From: Limnanthes douglasii subsp. nivea
Taxonomy: Eukaryota; Streptophyta; Magnoliopsida; Brassicales; Limnanthaceae
DNA length: 64,000 bases
Assembly: GCA_036936605.1 (NCBI GenBank)
Contig: JAUPFV010000004.1
Span: 68,596,352-68,660,351, forward strand
Reading direction: 5' to 3'
Under the pieces are notes generated by a model, which ran no database searches, was not told where the DNA came from, and saw only the letters and a list, made by a program, of their open reading frames with translations. This document shows, piece after piece, positions 31,593-43,055 of the stretch (positions within the stretch are counted from its first letter, which is position 1; every line of letters starts with the position of its first letter). Made by a program: the position numbers and the translations under genes.

Positions 31593-34500
31593 ATCAGGTT
31601 GGCAAGCAGATAAACGTTGATGAAACAAAGAAAACCAGGGTGCACAGACAGGTGAGATCCACCCCGGTGGCACCAACTCCAAATCAAAACCAGTCCGGGA
31701 ATAAAGCCAGGAAAACCGGACAGGGGCATGGTAGAGGAAACGCTCAGTCTCAGCCAGCTGCTCCTGCTCAAAGTCAACAATCCAGAAACAAAAGATGGCC
31801 ATGGGTCCAACCGGAGTGGTTCGCAGAACTTAAAGAAAGCGTGGCCACCATTTTTGATAAAACAAAAGATGAGGTACACTACCGGAGACCGGCAACCTTG
31901 CAGTCTCCCAGAGAGCATCGTAACAACTCCTTTTGCCAATACCACAATGATATTTGCCATACCACTGATGATTGCATAGAATTGAAACAAGAGGTACAAA
32001 ACTTGATTGAAAGGGGAAAGTTGGGTGCATACGTTAAAAGAAGAGGAGGCAACAGGCCTGACAACACTCACCGGGTTGGTCCAAGTAATGCTGCCCCGGA
32101 GGGGGCCATGGTAATAGTTGAAAGGTTTGATGTGGAATCTGAATACTTGGATCCTGATCCAACACGAAATACGGTGGGTGCCATAGAGGAGTGTTCTAAG
32201 ACAGTCTCCGGGCTCATTAAATTCTTCGAGTCACTGACGATTTTCGGAGGGGACACAATGACTGCTCCTACTGCTTCTTCAAGAAAGAGGCATGTTCATA
32301 ATTTAGCCTCCCAGCTAGAAGGAGGCATGACATCCTATCAATCACCAAACTCATTTCCATTCATAGTCTTCGATGAGGATGATTTGAGATATATTGCTAG
32401 CCCTTATGAGGATGTTGTTGTCATAGGAACATCTATAGGGGGCAATGAGATAAGGCAAATTCTGGTGGATACTGGAAGCTCTGCCAATATCCTTTTTCTA
32501 AACACTTACAAGAAAATGAAAAATCCAGCTGTGATTTAAAAGTCGGACAGATCAATCGTGGGCTTCACAGGCAGCTCAGCCGATGTGATCGGGGAGTTCG
32601 AAGAAGAAGTGTTATTGGGCAGGGGCCCTTTCAAGAAAATGGTTAGAATACTCTTCATTGTGGTGGATTGTCCCACTTGCTATAATGCTATTCTAGGGAG
32701 ATCTTGGATCTCTAGGATGCATGCAGTGGCTTCGACAGTCCATCAGTGTTTAAAGTATGCTGTTCAGGGACAGGTTGGGGTTGTCCGGAGCAGCCAAAAA
32801 ATTGCAAGAGAATGCTATGCCACTGCCTTGGCTCCACGAACGCTGGGGGCAGTCCGTATAAATAATCAATAGCAGTTTGAGGGCCTTTCTGGGGGTGAGG
32901 GTGAAATTGATGACCCCAGAGAGACCCATGGAGTGTTGATTCCGATTGAAGAGGTTGAAACGCACTGCTTGGAAGAAGGAAAAAGTGTCAAGATAGGGTC
33001 CAAAATGCCACCAATATTGAAAGAAGAGATGTTGAAATTCTTGAAAGACCATCAGCACGTTTTTGCTTGGTGCAATGCTGATGTTACTGGAGTTCCATCA
33101 GAGGTGATTTCCCATCACCAATCTGTCCGGAGGGATGTGGCACCAGTGGTACAAAAGAGGAGAGCTTTCTCAAAAGAAAAGGCTAATGTCATAGTACAAG
33201 AGGTTGACAGACTCACAAAGATGGGGCATATTAAAGAATCTCAATACCCTTTGTGGACTGCCAATCCTGTCTTGGTGAAAAAGAAGAATGGCAAATGGCG
33301 TATTTGTATTGACTTCACAGACCTCAATAGAGCTTGCCCAAAAGATTTGTATCTGGTCCCCCGGATAGATCAGTTAGTAGACTCTACTTCTGGGAACAAG
33401 CTGCTCTCCTTCATGGATGCCTTCTCCGGGTACAATCAGATCCAAGTAGATCCAAAAGATCAAGAGCACACCACGTTTGTCACTAATAGGGGTCTACATT
33501 GCTACAAGGTGATGCCTTTTGGCTTGAAAAATGCTGGGGCTACTTATCAAAGGTTAGTTAACAAGGCATTTGCTAATCAAATTGGAAGAAATATGGAGGT
33601 TTATATTGACGATATGATAGTAAAAAGTGTGGATGAGCAGTTGCACTTGTCCGACCTCCAAGAAACTTTTGCCAACTTAGCAAAGGTGAATTTAAAATTA
33701 AACCCTGAAAAGTGTGTGTTCGGAGTGCAGTCCGGGAAATTCTTAGGGTATATCATAAGTGAGCATGGAATACAGCCCGACCCGGACCAACTCAATGCCT
33801 TATTCCAGATGGAGCCTCCTCGAAACATTAAAGAAGTACAACGATTAACGGGGAGATTGGCTGTCTTGAACAAATTCATCTCCAGATCTTCGGACAGGTG
33901 TGCTCCATTCTTTCAAACCTTGAAGGGTGCAAAGGGGTTCGAATGGACACCACAGTGTGATGAAGCATTCAATGAAATCAAGAAACATCTTTCCTCTCCC
34001 AAAACTTTGTTCAAACCAATTGATGGGGAGACTCTCTTTGTGTATCTGGATGTTTCAAGTTGTGCCATCAGTGCAGTGTTAGTAAGAGAGGTCGATGGGC
34101 ATACTCATCCAGTGTACTACATCAGCAAAAGTTTGATTGATGCTGAGAGGCGTTACTTGAAACTCGAAAAACTGGCATTGGCTTTGGTGATAGCTGCAAG
34201 AAAAATGAGGCCATATTTCCAGGCTCATCCTATCATCGTCCGGACATCTTTCCCTTTAAAGAATGTCCTTCAAAAAGCAGACATTTCAAGCAGAATGACA
34301 AAGTGGTCAGTATAGTTGGGGGACTTCGACATAGACTTTGCTCCCCGGACAGTAGTAAAAGCCCAAGTTGTGGCTGATTTTCTGGTTGAATTCCACTCTG
34401 ATAGGGATTCAGAGAAACCTACTGATTCAAAAGACAAGAAAGTGTGGATTGTCCGAACAGACGGAGGATCTAGTACCATGGGGTCTGGGGCAGGAATATG

Positions 34501-36160
34501 TCTCACTTCCCCCTACGGGGACAACATGTACCAAGCTATTTGTTTTGCTTTCAGGGCGTCCAATAATGAGTCCGAGTACGAAGCAGCCATAGCTGGGTTA
34601 AAGTTGGCCTATATCTGTGGAGCTAAAAGGGTCAAGCTACTAAGTGACTCCCAGTTTCTTGTCCATCATGCCTTGGGCGTATCAGAGGCTAGAAAGGAGC
34701 AATTGGTCAAGTATTTACTCCTCCTCAAAAATGAAGCGTTAAAGTTTAAAGCTGTTGTCTATGACCACATCCCCCGGGCAGAAAATGAGCTAGCAGACTC
34801 ATTGGCAATGATAGCATATACGGAGTCCTATCCATGGATCCATGTACTTGAAAGCCCTTCTATTCAGCTCAATAAGGGTGAAAAAGAGGAAGTCTTTGAA
34901 ATACAAGTGAGTCGGCCTCAAGACTGGAGGTCTCCTCTTATGCAATATCTGTCCGATGGTATTGTGCCCCTACATAAATCGCAAGCCAGAATGTTGAAAC
35001 ACAGGGCTCGTGGTTTCATTATGTTAAGAGAAGTCTTGTACAAAAAGTCCTATAGGAAACCTCTCCTACGTTGTTTAGGGGATCATGAGTCACAAATGGT
35101 TCTCTCCGAATTGCATGATGGTGAGGGATCAGCCCATTGTGGATTTAGAGCTTTGACAAGAAGAGTGTTACTCTCCGGATACTATTGGCCATCAATCATG
35201 AAAGATGCTACGGAGCTGGTGAGAAGGTGTGACCCATGCCAGAGGTACAGTAATGAAATTCATGTACCAGCCATTCCTTTGGAATCAATTTCTGAGCCCA
35301 TCCCTTTTGCTCGATGGGGATTGGACTTGGTTGGACCTCTCCCTGTGGCGTCCGGAGGGCGTAAAACTATAATTGTGGCCATTGACTACTTCTCAAAGTG
35401 GGTAGAAGCAGCTCCCCTGGCAGGGACAACCTCGAAAGCTGTCATAAAATTCATTATGTCCAACATATGTTGCAGATTCGGTGTCCCACAGAAGATAACA
35501 ACAGACAATGGGCCACAGTTTGACAACAGAGAAATGGAAAGCTTCTGTGCCTCAAGGGGTATTCAGCACTGCTTTTCTTCACCTTTCCACCCACAAGCCA
35601 ATGGGCAAGTTGAAGTGGCTAATAGAACAATACTGTCCGGTTTAAAGAAAAATTTGGAAGGGGCTGCTGGGAAGTGGCCTAGTTATCTACAAGAAGTCTT
35701 GTGGGCCTACCGGACAACACCTGGGGCTGCAACACAAGAATCCCCCTTTGCCTTGGTCTATGGAATGGATGCAGTAGCCCCCATAGAGAAGACAATCCCT
35801 TCCTTTCGTGTTCATAACTTCTCCGGACATGCTAATGAGATGGCAATTAGAGATCAGCTCGATTTGATCGAAGAAAGACGGGTTAAAGCTCATCTTAGAA
35901 TTGCACACTATCAAGGCTTGATGAGAAGCAGGTTTGCTTCTAAAGTTAAAAGGAGAGATTTTCAACCAGGAGATAAAGTATTAAGGAAAGTTTTCTTGCA
36001 TACTAAGGAAAAGCTCTTCGGAAAGCTGGCCCCAACCTGGGAGGGTCCGTATACTGTGGTTGAAAGAATCAAGCCTGGGACTTATTGGTTGGAAGACAAA
36101 GATGGCAGGGTTTTAACTCACCCTTGGAATATTGAACACCTTCGAGTGTACTTGGAATAA
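31586..36160 (+). pseudogene. Gypsy-A gag end and pol: PR, RT, RNase H, second RNase H, integrase
   Basis: One frame holds everything, with stops at 32537-32539, 32870-32872 and 34313-34315. In order: Cys-His box (CQYHNDICHTTDDC, about 31934), protease (ILVDTGSSANILF, about 32459), RT (CIDFTDLNRACPKD; MPFGLKNAGATYQR; VYIDDMIVKS at about 33599), RNase H (LFVYLDVSSCAISAVL; YYISKSLIDAERRY), a second RNase H of the plant type (WIVRTDGGSSTMGSGAG; NNESEYEAAIAGL; LLSDSQFLVHH), and integrase (zinc region ending CDPCQRYS; WGLDLVGPLP; TTDNGPQFDN; GQVEVANRT with all three acidic residues). Catalytic motifs look intact; the stops are the main damage. Confidence 0.9.
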
Positions 36161-36615
36161 CACTTGTGTAAATATTTACTTGTTTAAACATCCATGTAAA
36201 TATTTGGGGGCATACCTTCCCCTCTTCGGTGGCGCGGAGAGCTTTCAATAAAATTTGGTACCTTCTTCAAAATTCTCTAAGTATTTTCAAAATTTTATCT
36301 TTTATCATACTACCCGGACTAAAAGATCTAAGGGCTATTTAAATTCTAGTCGGAGAGTCTTAATACTCTCACAATACAATAAAACTACTTAAACTCCAGC
36401 TATTTAAACAAATAATGAAAGAAGAGGATGTTTGAGCAAAATAAAAACATTCATTCAACAACTTAAAATTGCCTTGGCCTTCCAAGGACTTTTTGAACAA
36501 GTTTGGGCACAGTACAAAAAATCTGTCCGAATAATACGGACACCATCACAAAAAGAGTGCCTTGGCCTTCCAAGGACTTTAGTTCGAATAAAAGATAAAC
36601 AAAATAAATTATAAA
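36161..36615. other. Gypsy-A spacer between pol and the antisense gene
   Basis: Non-coding, shared with Gypsy-B. It holds AATAAA-type signals on the plus strand (caataaaattt, about 36248) and the paired hairpins at 36472-36575. Confidence 0.6.
36472..36575 (-). terminator. Twin hairpins past the antisense stop (Gypsy-A)
   Basis: CCTTGGCCTTCCAAGG, a 6-bp stem with a 4-base loop, occurs at 36472-36487 and again at 36560-36575. Gypsy-B has the same pair at the same spacing. They lie 41-144 bases past the antisense stop codon, so in its presumed 3' UTR. A role in RNA 3'-end formation or stability is a guess. Confidence 0.4.
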
Positions 36616-38158
36616 TTAAGGTTGAGCCTTTGAAGATGGCTCGCCCTCATTTGCTTTCTTGCCCTTGATGTCACTCTTCTCTTCGACTATCTTCTTACCC
36701 TTAGGATCAATCTCTTCTTCACCTGGGCTCTCTCCGGTTTCCTCTTCATTATCAGACGAGGACTCACTGGAATATCCCTCGTCAACCATAGTATAATATG
36801 GAAGGTCGTCATCATCCACATAGCGCCATAAGCTCCCCAGTCTCCTCTTCAGGAATTTTTCGTGAAATAGGAGAACCATATCAGACTTCACCCTTTGAAT
36901 CATTAGCTCCTCGCTTTGTATCATCTCCCTGGCATAGGCGTTGATCTTGGCCTTGATTGTGGCCTCTTGGTCCCTCACCAAAGCAGCCTTCTCTTCGGCA
37001 GCCTGAGTCACTGCATTCTCTAAAGCGATTTTGTCAGTGGTCAGGTTGGTGATGAGCTTCTCCTTGGCTGCAGTTTCTCCCCTTGAGATTGTCAGGTCCT
37101 TCTCCAGTCCGGACAGCTTATCCTGAAGATCTTTTATGGTTTCTTCTAGGGTGGCAACTTTTGTGTTGCTTTCATTTTGCTTCTTCTTCAGCTCCTCATT
37201 TTCCTCTTTAAGCAAGTCAGCATTGGTGATGGCAGTGCGGAGGTCTCCGGACAGCTTTTCCTTATCAGACTTGAGGTCTTTGATAGTGTCTGCTTGACTC
37301 CGGACTTGCCTCTCCAATGTGAGAACTGGCTGCACATTACTAAGTAGAGAGTGGGCAATAGTATCCTTCTCACTAGAAACCATGAAAGTCTTACCATTAA
37401 AATTGACCGTATTGGAGCTGCTCGGAGGGATGTAGGGCCCTGCAAGCTCGTCTCTAGGCAGGCCAAGGAAATATTCACCAAGTCCACCCAGACCGGTGAT
37501 GTCCACTTCATCCAAATTAAGCTCTCCCCCCTCAACCTCATCAGTATGGAATTCCCTTGGAATCTCTTCTTGAAAGTCCCTTGGGATCTCTTCGGCCAGT
37601 GTCGGGTTAGTAGGGAAAGAGGGCTCCGGATCCCGGAGAGCAAGCTCATCTCCTTGGGAAGTATTTTTCTTCTTGGCTTCCCTATCAGCACTTTCACTTG
37701 CTTGCTTGTGAGTCCTCTTGGATGCCCTTGGAGTTTTGGGAGGTTCACTTCCTGCTTTTCGCTCTCCTGCTCCACCACTTGTAAAAGGGCTGCATCAATT
37801 TGAACTTGTGTTGGCCCCTCTGGATCTGTTGGGGCCTCCTTCTCAGTATCACCTGCCACCTTCTTTCCTTTTCTTCTACCCTTCATTTTGCTTGGGGCTT
37901 TGGCCCGAGCAGGCAGGTAGAGTGTCCCATCCAGCTCGTGGGACCTTCTCAGCACAATGTCTTCATCAGGCTAGGTGGCAAGCTCTTCCCAAGTTAGGTC
38001 TCTCCGACCTGTTGTGTTCCACAGATGGGACCTTGCTAGGTTTCCAGTGGTGAAGGCCTTGTGGAAACGGTTCTCCCAGTTCTCTGCAGCCCATGCATTA
38101 ATTTTGCCACAGGTAGTCTGTCCGGCCTTCAGGTAGTCCCCGAACTCCTTTGGCAGCT
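36616..38158 (-). pseudogene. Gypsy-A antisense gene, 3' exon: coiled-coil tail
   Basis: Minus-strand exon starting after acceptor AACAG (AG at 38160-38159). It reads QLPKEFGDYLKAG, CGKINAWAAENWENRF and HLWNTTGRRDLTWEELAT, then TAG at 37973-37971 (Gypsy-B has CAG). A Lys-rich segment (KMKGRRKGKKV) and an acidic Pro-rich part with a frameshift near 37740 follow. The last 299 codons (37515-36616) are open: GLGGLGEYFLGLPRDELAGP, a coiled coil of about 130 residues (LERQVRSQADTIKDLKSDKE through TDKIALENAV), then an acidic tail ending GEPSSKAQP. No catalytic motif is seen. The heptad-rich stretch suggests oligomerisation. Confidence 0.72.
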
Positions 38159-38259
38159 CTGTTAAAACAAAAGAGAAATTGGTTAGTACAAACTTAATTT
38201 TTTAAAAAAAAAAAAGAGAAAAGAGAGATTCGAACAGAAACTTGAAGTAAAAAACTTAC
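38159..38259 (-). other. Intron of the Gypsy-A antisense gene
   Basis: 101 nt, donor GTAAGT at 38259, T-rich tract, acceptor ACAG ending at 38159. Gypsy-B has an 87-nt intron at the same codon, and both join as SD-QLPKEF, which supports real splicing. Confidence 0.75.
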
Positions 38260-39190
38260 GGTCACTCCTCCATCTACTCCTGAGAAGGCTTGGATTCTCT
38301 TCGGCCTTGATTTTCTTGTCGTTTTCCCACGAGCCACTGACAAACAAGAATTGGCTCCTCCATTTGCTCTCCGACTCCAGGAGATCATCAACAGTTTTGA
38401 GATCGTTCCCCATGTTGAAATGGTAGAAGGGGAACTGATGATGCTTGCTCAGGTTGGCCAATGCAGCGAACTCTTCCATAGGAAGAGGGATCCCTGATAG
38501 CCTAGATGCCATTATGCATGACATCAAGGTGAACCAACCATTGGGGCTTAACTGTGATGGGCAGAGTTTGACCAGGTGGAAGTAGCGCACGATCTCCGGG
38601 TCTAGTGGGAACCTGAGTCCCCAGTTAAATAGCTCCGTAAACAAGACTATTTCATTCCTTTTACAGTCCATCGGGGTCTCCGGATCGATGGGAATCCTTA
38701 TTTTTACGTTCTCAGGGATCCCCCACTTTGTGCGCATTCTACCCAGATCAGAGGTATGGATAAATGCATACTTGGTCTTCTACAAGGCCAAGAGGTACTT
38801 GAGCTCCACTTTATGAAAGCATGGCCCCACTCTCCCTTCAAGGCTCTCCGGCAGGTCCGGATGCCTCAGATATAAGTTTTCCTTGCCCTTCTTGGCAGCA
38901 ACAATAGCGTTATCAGCCTGTCCGGAGGACTCGGACTCAAATCGGACCTCCTCAGTGGAGTCCTCCATTCTCTCCTCCATAATTGTTGGGGGAGCTTCTG
39001 TAGAAGTAGTCCGGGGAGGATTGAAGCTTGACATAGCTGGCCCTCCGGACTGTTGACTGCCCGTATTCATTTGACTTCTCACCTCAAGTTGAGTTTCTGA
39101 GGCAGAAGATTCTTTGGGAGGTACTGGGCTGCTGGCCTCCGGACCGGACGGCCTCTCCCGAGAAGCTCTAATGGGTGCCCCAGACCCAGA
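38260..39190 (-). pseudogene. Gypsy-A antisense gene, 'putative gypsy type transposon' domain
   Basis: Reads HPDLPESLEGRVGPCFHKVELKYLLAL, TAG (38782-38780), then KTKYAFIHTSDLGRMRTKWGIPENVKIRIP, EIVLFTELFNWGLRFPLDPE, LVKLCPSQLSPNGWFTLMSC and FLFVSGSWEND. The central block resembles the plant family Pfam calls a putative gypsy-type transposon (Transposase_28), which has no known activity. The exon ends at the GTAAGT donor. Its upstream part (39190-38717) is a second copy of 42344-41871; the N-terminus of the gene now lies beyond the nested LTR element. The TAG is in both copies, so it arose before the duplication. Confidence 0.7.
38717..39190. repeat. 474-bp duplication, left copy
   Basis: Matches 41871-42344 with about three differences. 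The two copies flank the nested LTR element; 22 bp of unrelated filler (39191-39212) joins this copy to it. Confidence 0.9.
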
Positions 39191-39212
39191 CTCTGCCCAT
39201 CAGAGTTAAGCT

Positions 39213-39581
39213 TGAAAGAGAGTGAAACGTAGCAGAAGCTTAAAAGAGGGATAAAACCCTAATTTAGTTTTTATTTAATCAAAATAGTCTGACGACAAAA
39301 TAAGGTATAGGATGCTTTATATAGCATCTATCCAAAACCCTAATATCAAATAAAGAAAATTACAAAAATGTCTAGAAACTAAAACAAATAAATAAAATAA
39401 CGTCTAAATATGAAAACTGATTTTCGAAGGTTTTAGAGGTCGAATTTGGGTATTAAACTTTGTGACAAGTCACAGTTTTGAAATCTTACGGTCTCGTCGA
39501 AATCTTCGATTTGAGTACCTATTTCACCTAATTCTGATACCTGACCAAGAAACCAGTTTATCCGCAATCTTCGCTACATCA
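39213..39581 (-). repeat. 3' LTR of the nested element
   Basis: 369 bp, about 99% like 41502-41870. Confidence 0.92.
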
Positions 39582-41471
39582 TCCTTCCCCGGTTGGAAAG
39601 AATTCGACCTCGAATTCAAAACGTGGAAACATTGGATGAACTGCACTACGACATTCGGAAGTGACTGACTCAACTCCCATGCTATGGAAACCCCGAGTTA
39701 TAGCATCCAAGTCAGCATCGAAAGAACCGAACAGCACAAACCTGCAATATCGTGTGATAGCAGAAGCCTCCAATCTCTTGAAACCCAAACTTTCTATCCC
39801 ATACTTAGCATACATATCGATCACGACACTGTCTCTTTTGGACATTTCATCAAATACCTTAGGTGCACAAGAATAAGAACAAAACACAACGATGTCATCC
39901 AGTGAAGACCCGATTTTAGAGCTCACAGAATCCGTAATCTTCATATAACCATTCCAACCCAATCGTGTATCACAATTACAATTACTATTGAATGTAATCG
40001 ATTCATGTAACATCAAAGTGTCAACACTTCTAAGAACATAAACATGGCGATACATATAACCCGAATTGGGATCGGAAACGCTAGAGAAAAGAGTGAAATC
40101 GGACAGACCATATGATTTCGGCTTACCTTTTTCAGCTTCGTACTGGTTGAAGTATTTTGTGAGAGCCTCATCAATGACGCCAGTTTGTTTTGTCTGTGTT
40201 CGTCTACCCTGTGTGCGTTTTCCTCGTTTTCGAACCCGTACCCTTCTGAATCTTTGTTCTCTATTGGTCCCAGACGGTTTGGTTGGTGGCAAGAACAATG
40301 GTAAGAACCCGTACCCTTATGAAACTTTGTTCTCTATTCGAACCCGTAACCTTCTGAATCTTTGTTCTCTATTGGCTCCACTGATATATTTTCTTTTATT
40401 TTTTATTTTTGGTTTGGAGTTGGAGAGGGTATACTGGATATCATATCTTTTATCCACCGATTCATCCGTAGGAAAAGAAGAGAAACTTGAATTCGAAAGT
40501 AATTCTTTGTTTTTCGATGAAAAAAATGGTGTAAAAGGTTTTGTTTCTTTATCCTTAGCTCTAGATCCTCTGGTGTTTTTAGGAGTAGAGAAAGAATTAT
40601 TGTTTACCTTGTCGAAAGAAGATGCGATTTTTCTTGGTGTTATCCAAATATCATCGTCTACATTATTAATCGGATCGTCTTCTTCCTCATCACCGTACAC
40701 ATCATAAATCGGATCTCCTAATTCTGACCAAGTTTCATCAGAAATTTCACCTTCGTTGTCAGCCTCATACTCATCAAAGAGTGGATGTTTGAGTATCGGT
40801 GACTCCTCCATGTCACCATCAAAGTCAGGAATGTTGACTTTCTGGGTCCGGCGAGCCAACTGGTGCGGCGACTCGGTCACATCTGTGCGAGCCAGCAGCT
40901 GATAGAATTCGTCGGTATATTTATCCACAGATCTAGGTTCCTGACGAAGATTCTGACGTCGCAGGTAGAGATCCCGCTCGAAGTTGTAGGGAATGAAAGC
41001 CTTGCGGAGTTTTCTTTTGAATTTCTCCCAACTCTGGACTTTATCCTTACCTTCACGCGCGCGGTTCTGCTTCACCTGCTGCCACCAAGCCTGTGCCCTA
41101 CCGCGTAGGTGAATGGTGACTAAGGCGACCCTTCTCTCCTCCGGAACCTCCTCGAAGTCCAGGACTTCCTCAATCTGTGATAACCAATCGATAAGTGCCT
41201 CCGCCTTAAGGCTGCCATCAAAATCCGGGATGTCTAACTTGAATCCAAGCTCCCAGCGGCGTGGGTGAGAAGTAGTCTGGTCGATCCCCTCCCCAAAAGG
41301 GTGAACCATGCCCTCAACCTCTGTGCTTAGTTGCTTGGCGGTAAGAACAGCCACCTGCCGGGTAAGATCGGCTACCTGACGGCGTAGGTCAGCATCTTCA
41401 CGATCATCTACATCACTTGTATCTCGGTACACTCTAGCGCCACCGCGACTGCTGGTTCTTGCTCGTACCAT
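39579..41471 (-). CDS. Nested element: gag-like frame with an unusual C-terminal extension
   Basis: One frame from ATG 41471 to a stop at 39579 is broken only by a TAA at 40319-40317. The N-terminus has a coiled-coil-like run (ADLRRQVADLTRQVAVLTAK) and the gypsy gag core (LIDWLSQIEEVLDFEEV; GRAQAWWQQVKQ; FKRKLRKAFIPYNFERDLY; VDKYTDEFYQLLART). After a second IPDFDG motif comes an acidic part (YDVYGDEEEDDPINNVDDD). Beyond the TAA the 240-residue tail does not look like pol. It has NREQRFRR(L/V)RVR twice, from a three-copy DNA repeat, and a segment CAPKVFDEMSKRDSVVIDMY that recalls pentatricopeptide-repeat proteins. It could be captured host sequence. Gag role: particle formation. Confidence 0.65.
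40228..40370. repeat. Three-copy short repeat in the nested element
   Basis: 'aacccgtacccttctgaatctttgttctctatt' and close variants occur at about 40227, 40304 and 40338. The repeat produces the repeated NREQRFRR peptide. Confidence 0.75.
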
Positions 41472-41501
41472 CGCGCAGGACTGCCTGTGTCTGATACCAA
41501 A

Positions 41502-41870
41502 TGAAAGAGAGTGAAACGTAGCAGAAGCTTAAAAGAGGGATAAAACCGTAATTTAGTTTTTATTTAATCAAAATAGTCTGACGACAAAATAAGGTATAGG
41601 ATGCTTTATATAGCATCTATCCAAAACCCTAATATCAAATAAAGAAAATTACATAAATGTCTAGAAACTAAAACAAATAAATAAAATAACGTCTAAATAT
41701 GAAAACTGATTTTCGAAGGTTTTAGAGGTCGAATTTGGGTATTAAACTTTGTGACAAGTCACAGTTTTGAAATCTTACGGTCTCGTCGAAATCTTAGATT
41801 TGAGTACCTATTTCACCTAATTCCGATACCTGACCAAGAAACCAGTTTATCCGCAATCTTCGCTACATCA
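41502..41870 (-). repeat. 5' LTR of the nested element
   Basis: 369 bp; the primer-binding site follows on the minus strand. Confidence 0.92.
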
Positions 41871-42770
41871 GATCCCCCACTTTGTGCGCATTCTACCCAG
41901 ATCAGAGGTATGGATAAATGCATACTTGGTCTTCTACAAGGCCAAGAGGTACTTGAGCTCCACTTTATGAAAGCATGGCCCCACTCTCCCTTCAAGGCTC
42001 TCCGGTAGGTCCGGATGCCTCAGATATAAGTTTTCCTTGCCCTTCTTGGCAGCAACAATAGCGTTATCAGCCTGTCCGGAGGACTCGGACTCAAATCGGA
42101 CCTCCTCAGTGGAGTCCTCCATTCTCTCCTCCATAATTGTTGGGGGAGCTTCTGTAGAAGTAGTCCTGGGAGGATTGAAGCTTGACATAGCTGGCCCTCC
42201 GGACTGTTGACTGCCCGTATTCATTTGACTTCTCACCTCAAGTTGAGTTTCTGAGGCAGAAGATTCTTTGGGAGGTACTGGGCTGCTGGCCTCCGGACCG
42301 GACGGCCTCTCCCGAGAAGCTCTAATGGGTGCCCTAGACCCAGATTCACTATTTTTTGCCCCCGATTTCGAGGGAGTGTTTTTAGAGGTTAGCCCTTTAA
42401 CTAACCGGCTTGGCCTCTTGATGACTAATTTCTCCGGGGAGTGGTCAGAGTCAGACCCCATGGCAATAAAAGACGATTTTTTCCTAACACTTGTAGCAGT
42501 AACTCCCGGTTCAACAGCAGGGATTGACTCCTGAACTGAGGAGCCAGATACTATGGGAGAAAGGGTAGATTGAAAGAGCTTTCTAGGCTTGGTACCTTTG
42601 GAAGAGGATGAGCCCCTATCAGACTCTGCAACAGAGGAGGCTGGTTTCTCAACAAGCGACGATGGTAGCCCTACTGCAAGTCGTTTCTCCTTCTCGACCC
42701 TTTGTGCTTTCTCCAACTCCGAAAGATTGAGCCAACCGCCTTTGATCAAAGTTGTTCTTGCTGTAAACAT
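41871..42770 (-). pseudogene. Gypsy-A antisense gene, N-terminal exon
   Basis: ATG at 42770 opens MFTARTTLIKGGWLNLSELEKAQRV and the frame runs 279 codons to the shared TAG at 41935-41933. The region is low in hydrophobic residues and rich in Ser, Pro and Glu (SDRGSSSSKGTKPRKLFQS; PEKLVIKRPSRLV; SEVPIRAS-type), so probably disordered, ending in HPDLPESLEGRVGP. The Gypsy-B copy (MFTARNALVKGGWFNLSELEKAQKV) is alike all along but diverged, with substitutions that keep the frame. The start is backed by a TATA box about 105 bases upstream in both copies. The nested element separates this exon from the next part of the gene. Confidence 0.72.
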
Positions 42771-43055
42771 AAAACAGCCAAGGAAATTTTCGTTTTAGAG
42801 AGATAAAGCTCTGGGTGAAAATGCAGAGTGAAATTTGAAAGAGATAGTGAGACAGTGAAAAATGAATGAGAATTTATAGTAAATGTGAAAAAAAGGAGTT
42901 GATTCCTAGGAGAATCCGAAAAGTCGGGCAATGATTAAAAGGCGGCGCTGATGTCATTATTGGCAATTAAAGAGGTAACTTGTTAAAGAAGGTGGTGCGA
43001 AATTCAAGGTGAAAAAACGGCTGGAGTGACCAATCAGGGAGTGACACGTGTCCCA
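42771..43055 (-). promoter_or_regulatory. Promoter of the Gypsy-A antisense gene
   Basis: On the minus strand: a 10-bp palindromic G-box (gacacgtgtc, 43043-43052), a CCAAT-type 'ccaatcag' on the plus strand (43030-43037), a TATA box (actataaatt, 42880-42871) and ATG at 42770. Gypsy-B has the same elements in the same order. Confidence 0.6.

Larger units (their letters stand above)
39213..41870 (-). mobile_element. Nested non-autonomous gypsy-like LTR element (gag only)
   Basis: Minus-strand element with two 369-bp LTRs (41502-41870 as 5', 39213-39581 as 3') that start TGATGTAGCG and end CTCTTTCA. About four differences separate them by eye. A tRNA-Met-type primer site (tggtatcagac) lies at 41499-41489 and a purine tract (aaccggggaagga) before the 3' LTR. 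The inside codes for one gag-like frame with no protease, RT or integrase. No short target duplication is found; instead a 474-bp duplication of Gypsy-A flanks it. Confidence 0.88.

Noticed and set aside
31589..32071. 160-codon minus-strand frame opposite Gypsy-A gag
   Set aside because: Shadow of the gag frame; not kept in Gypsy-B, unlike the true antisense gene.
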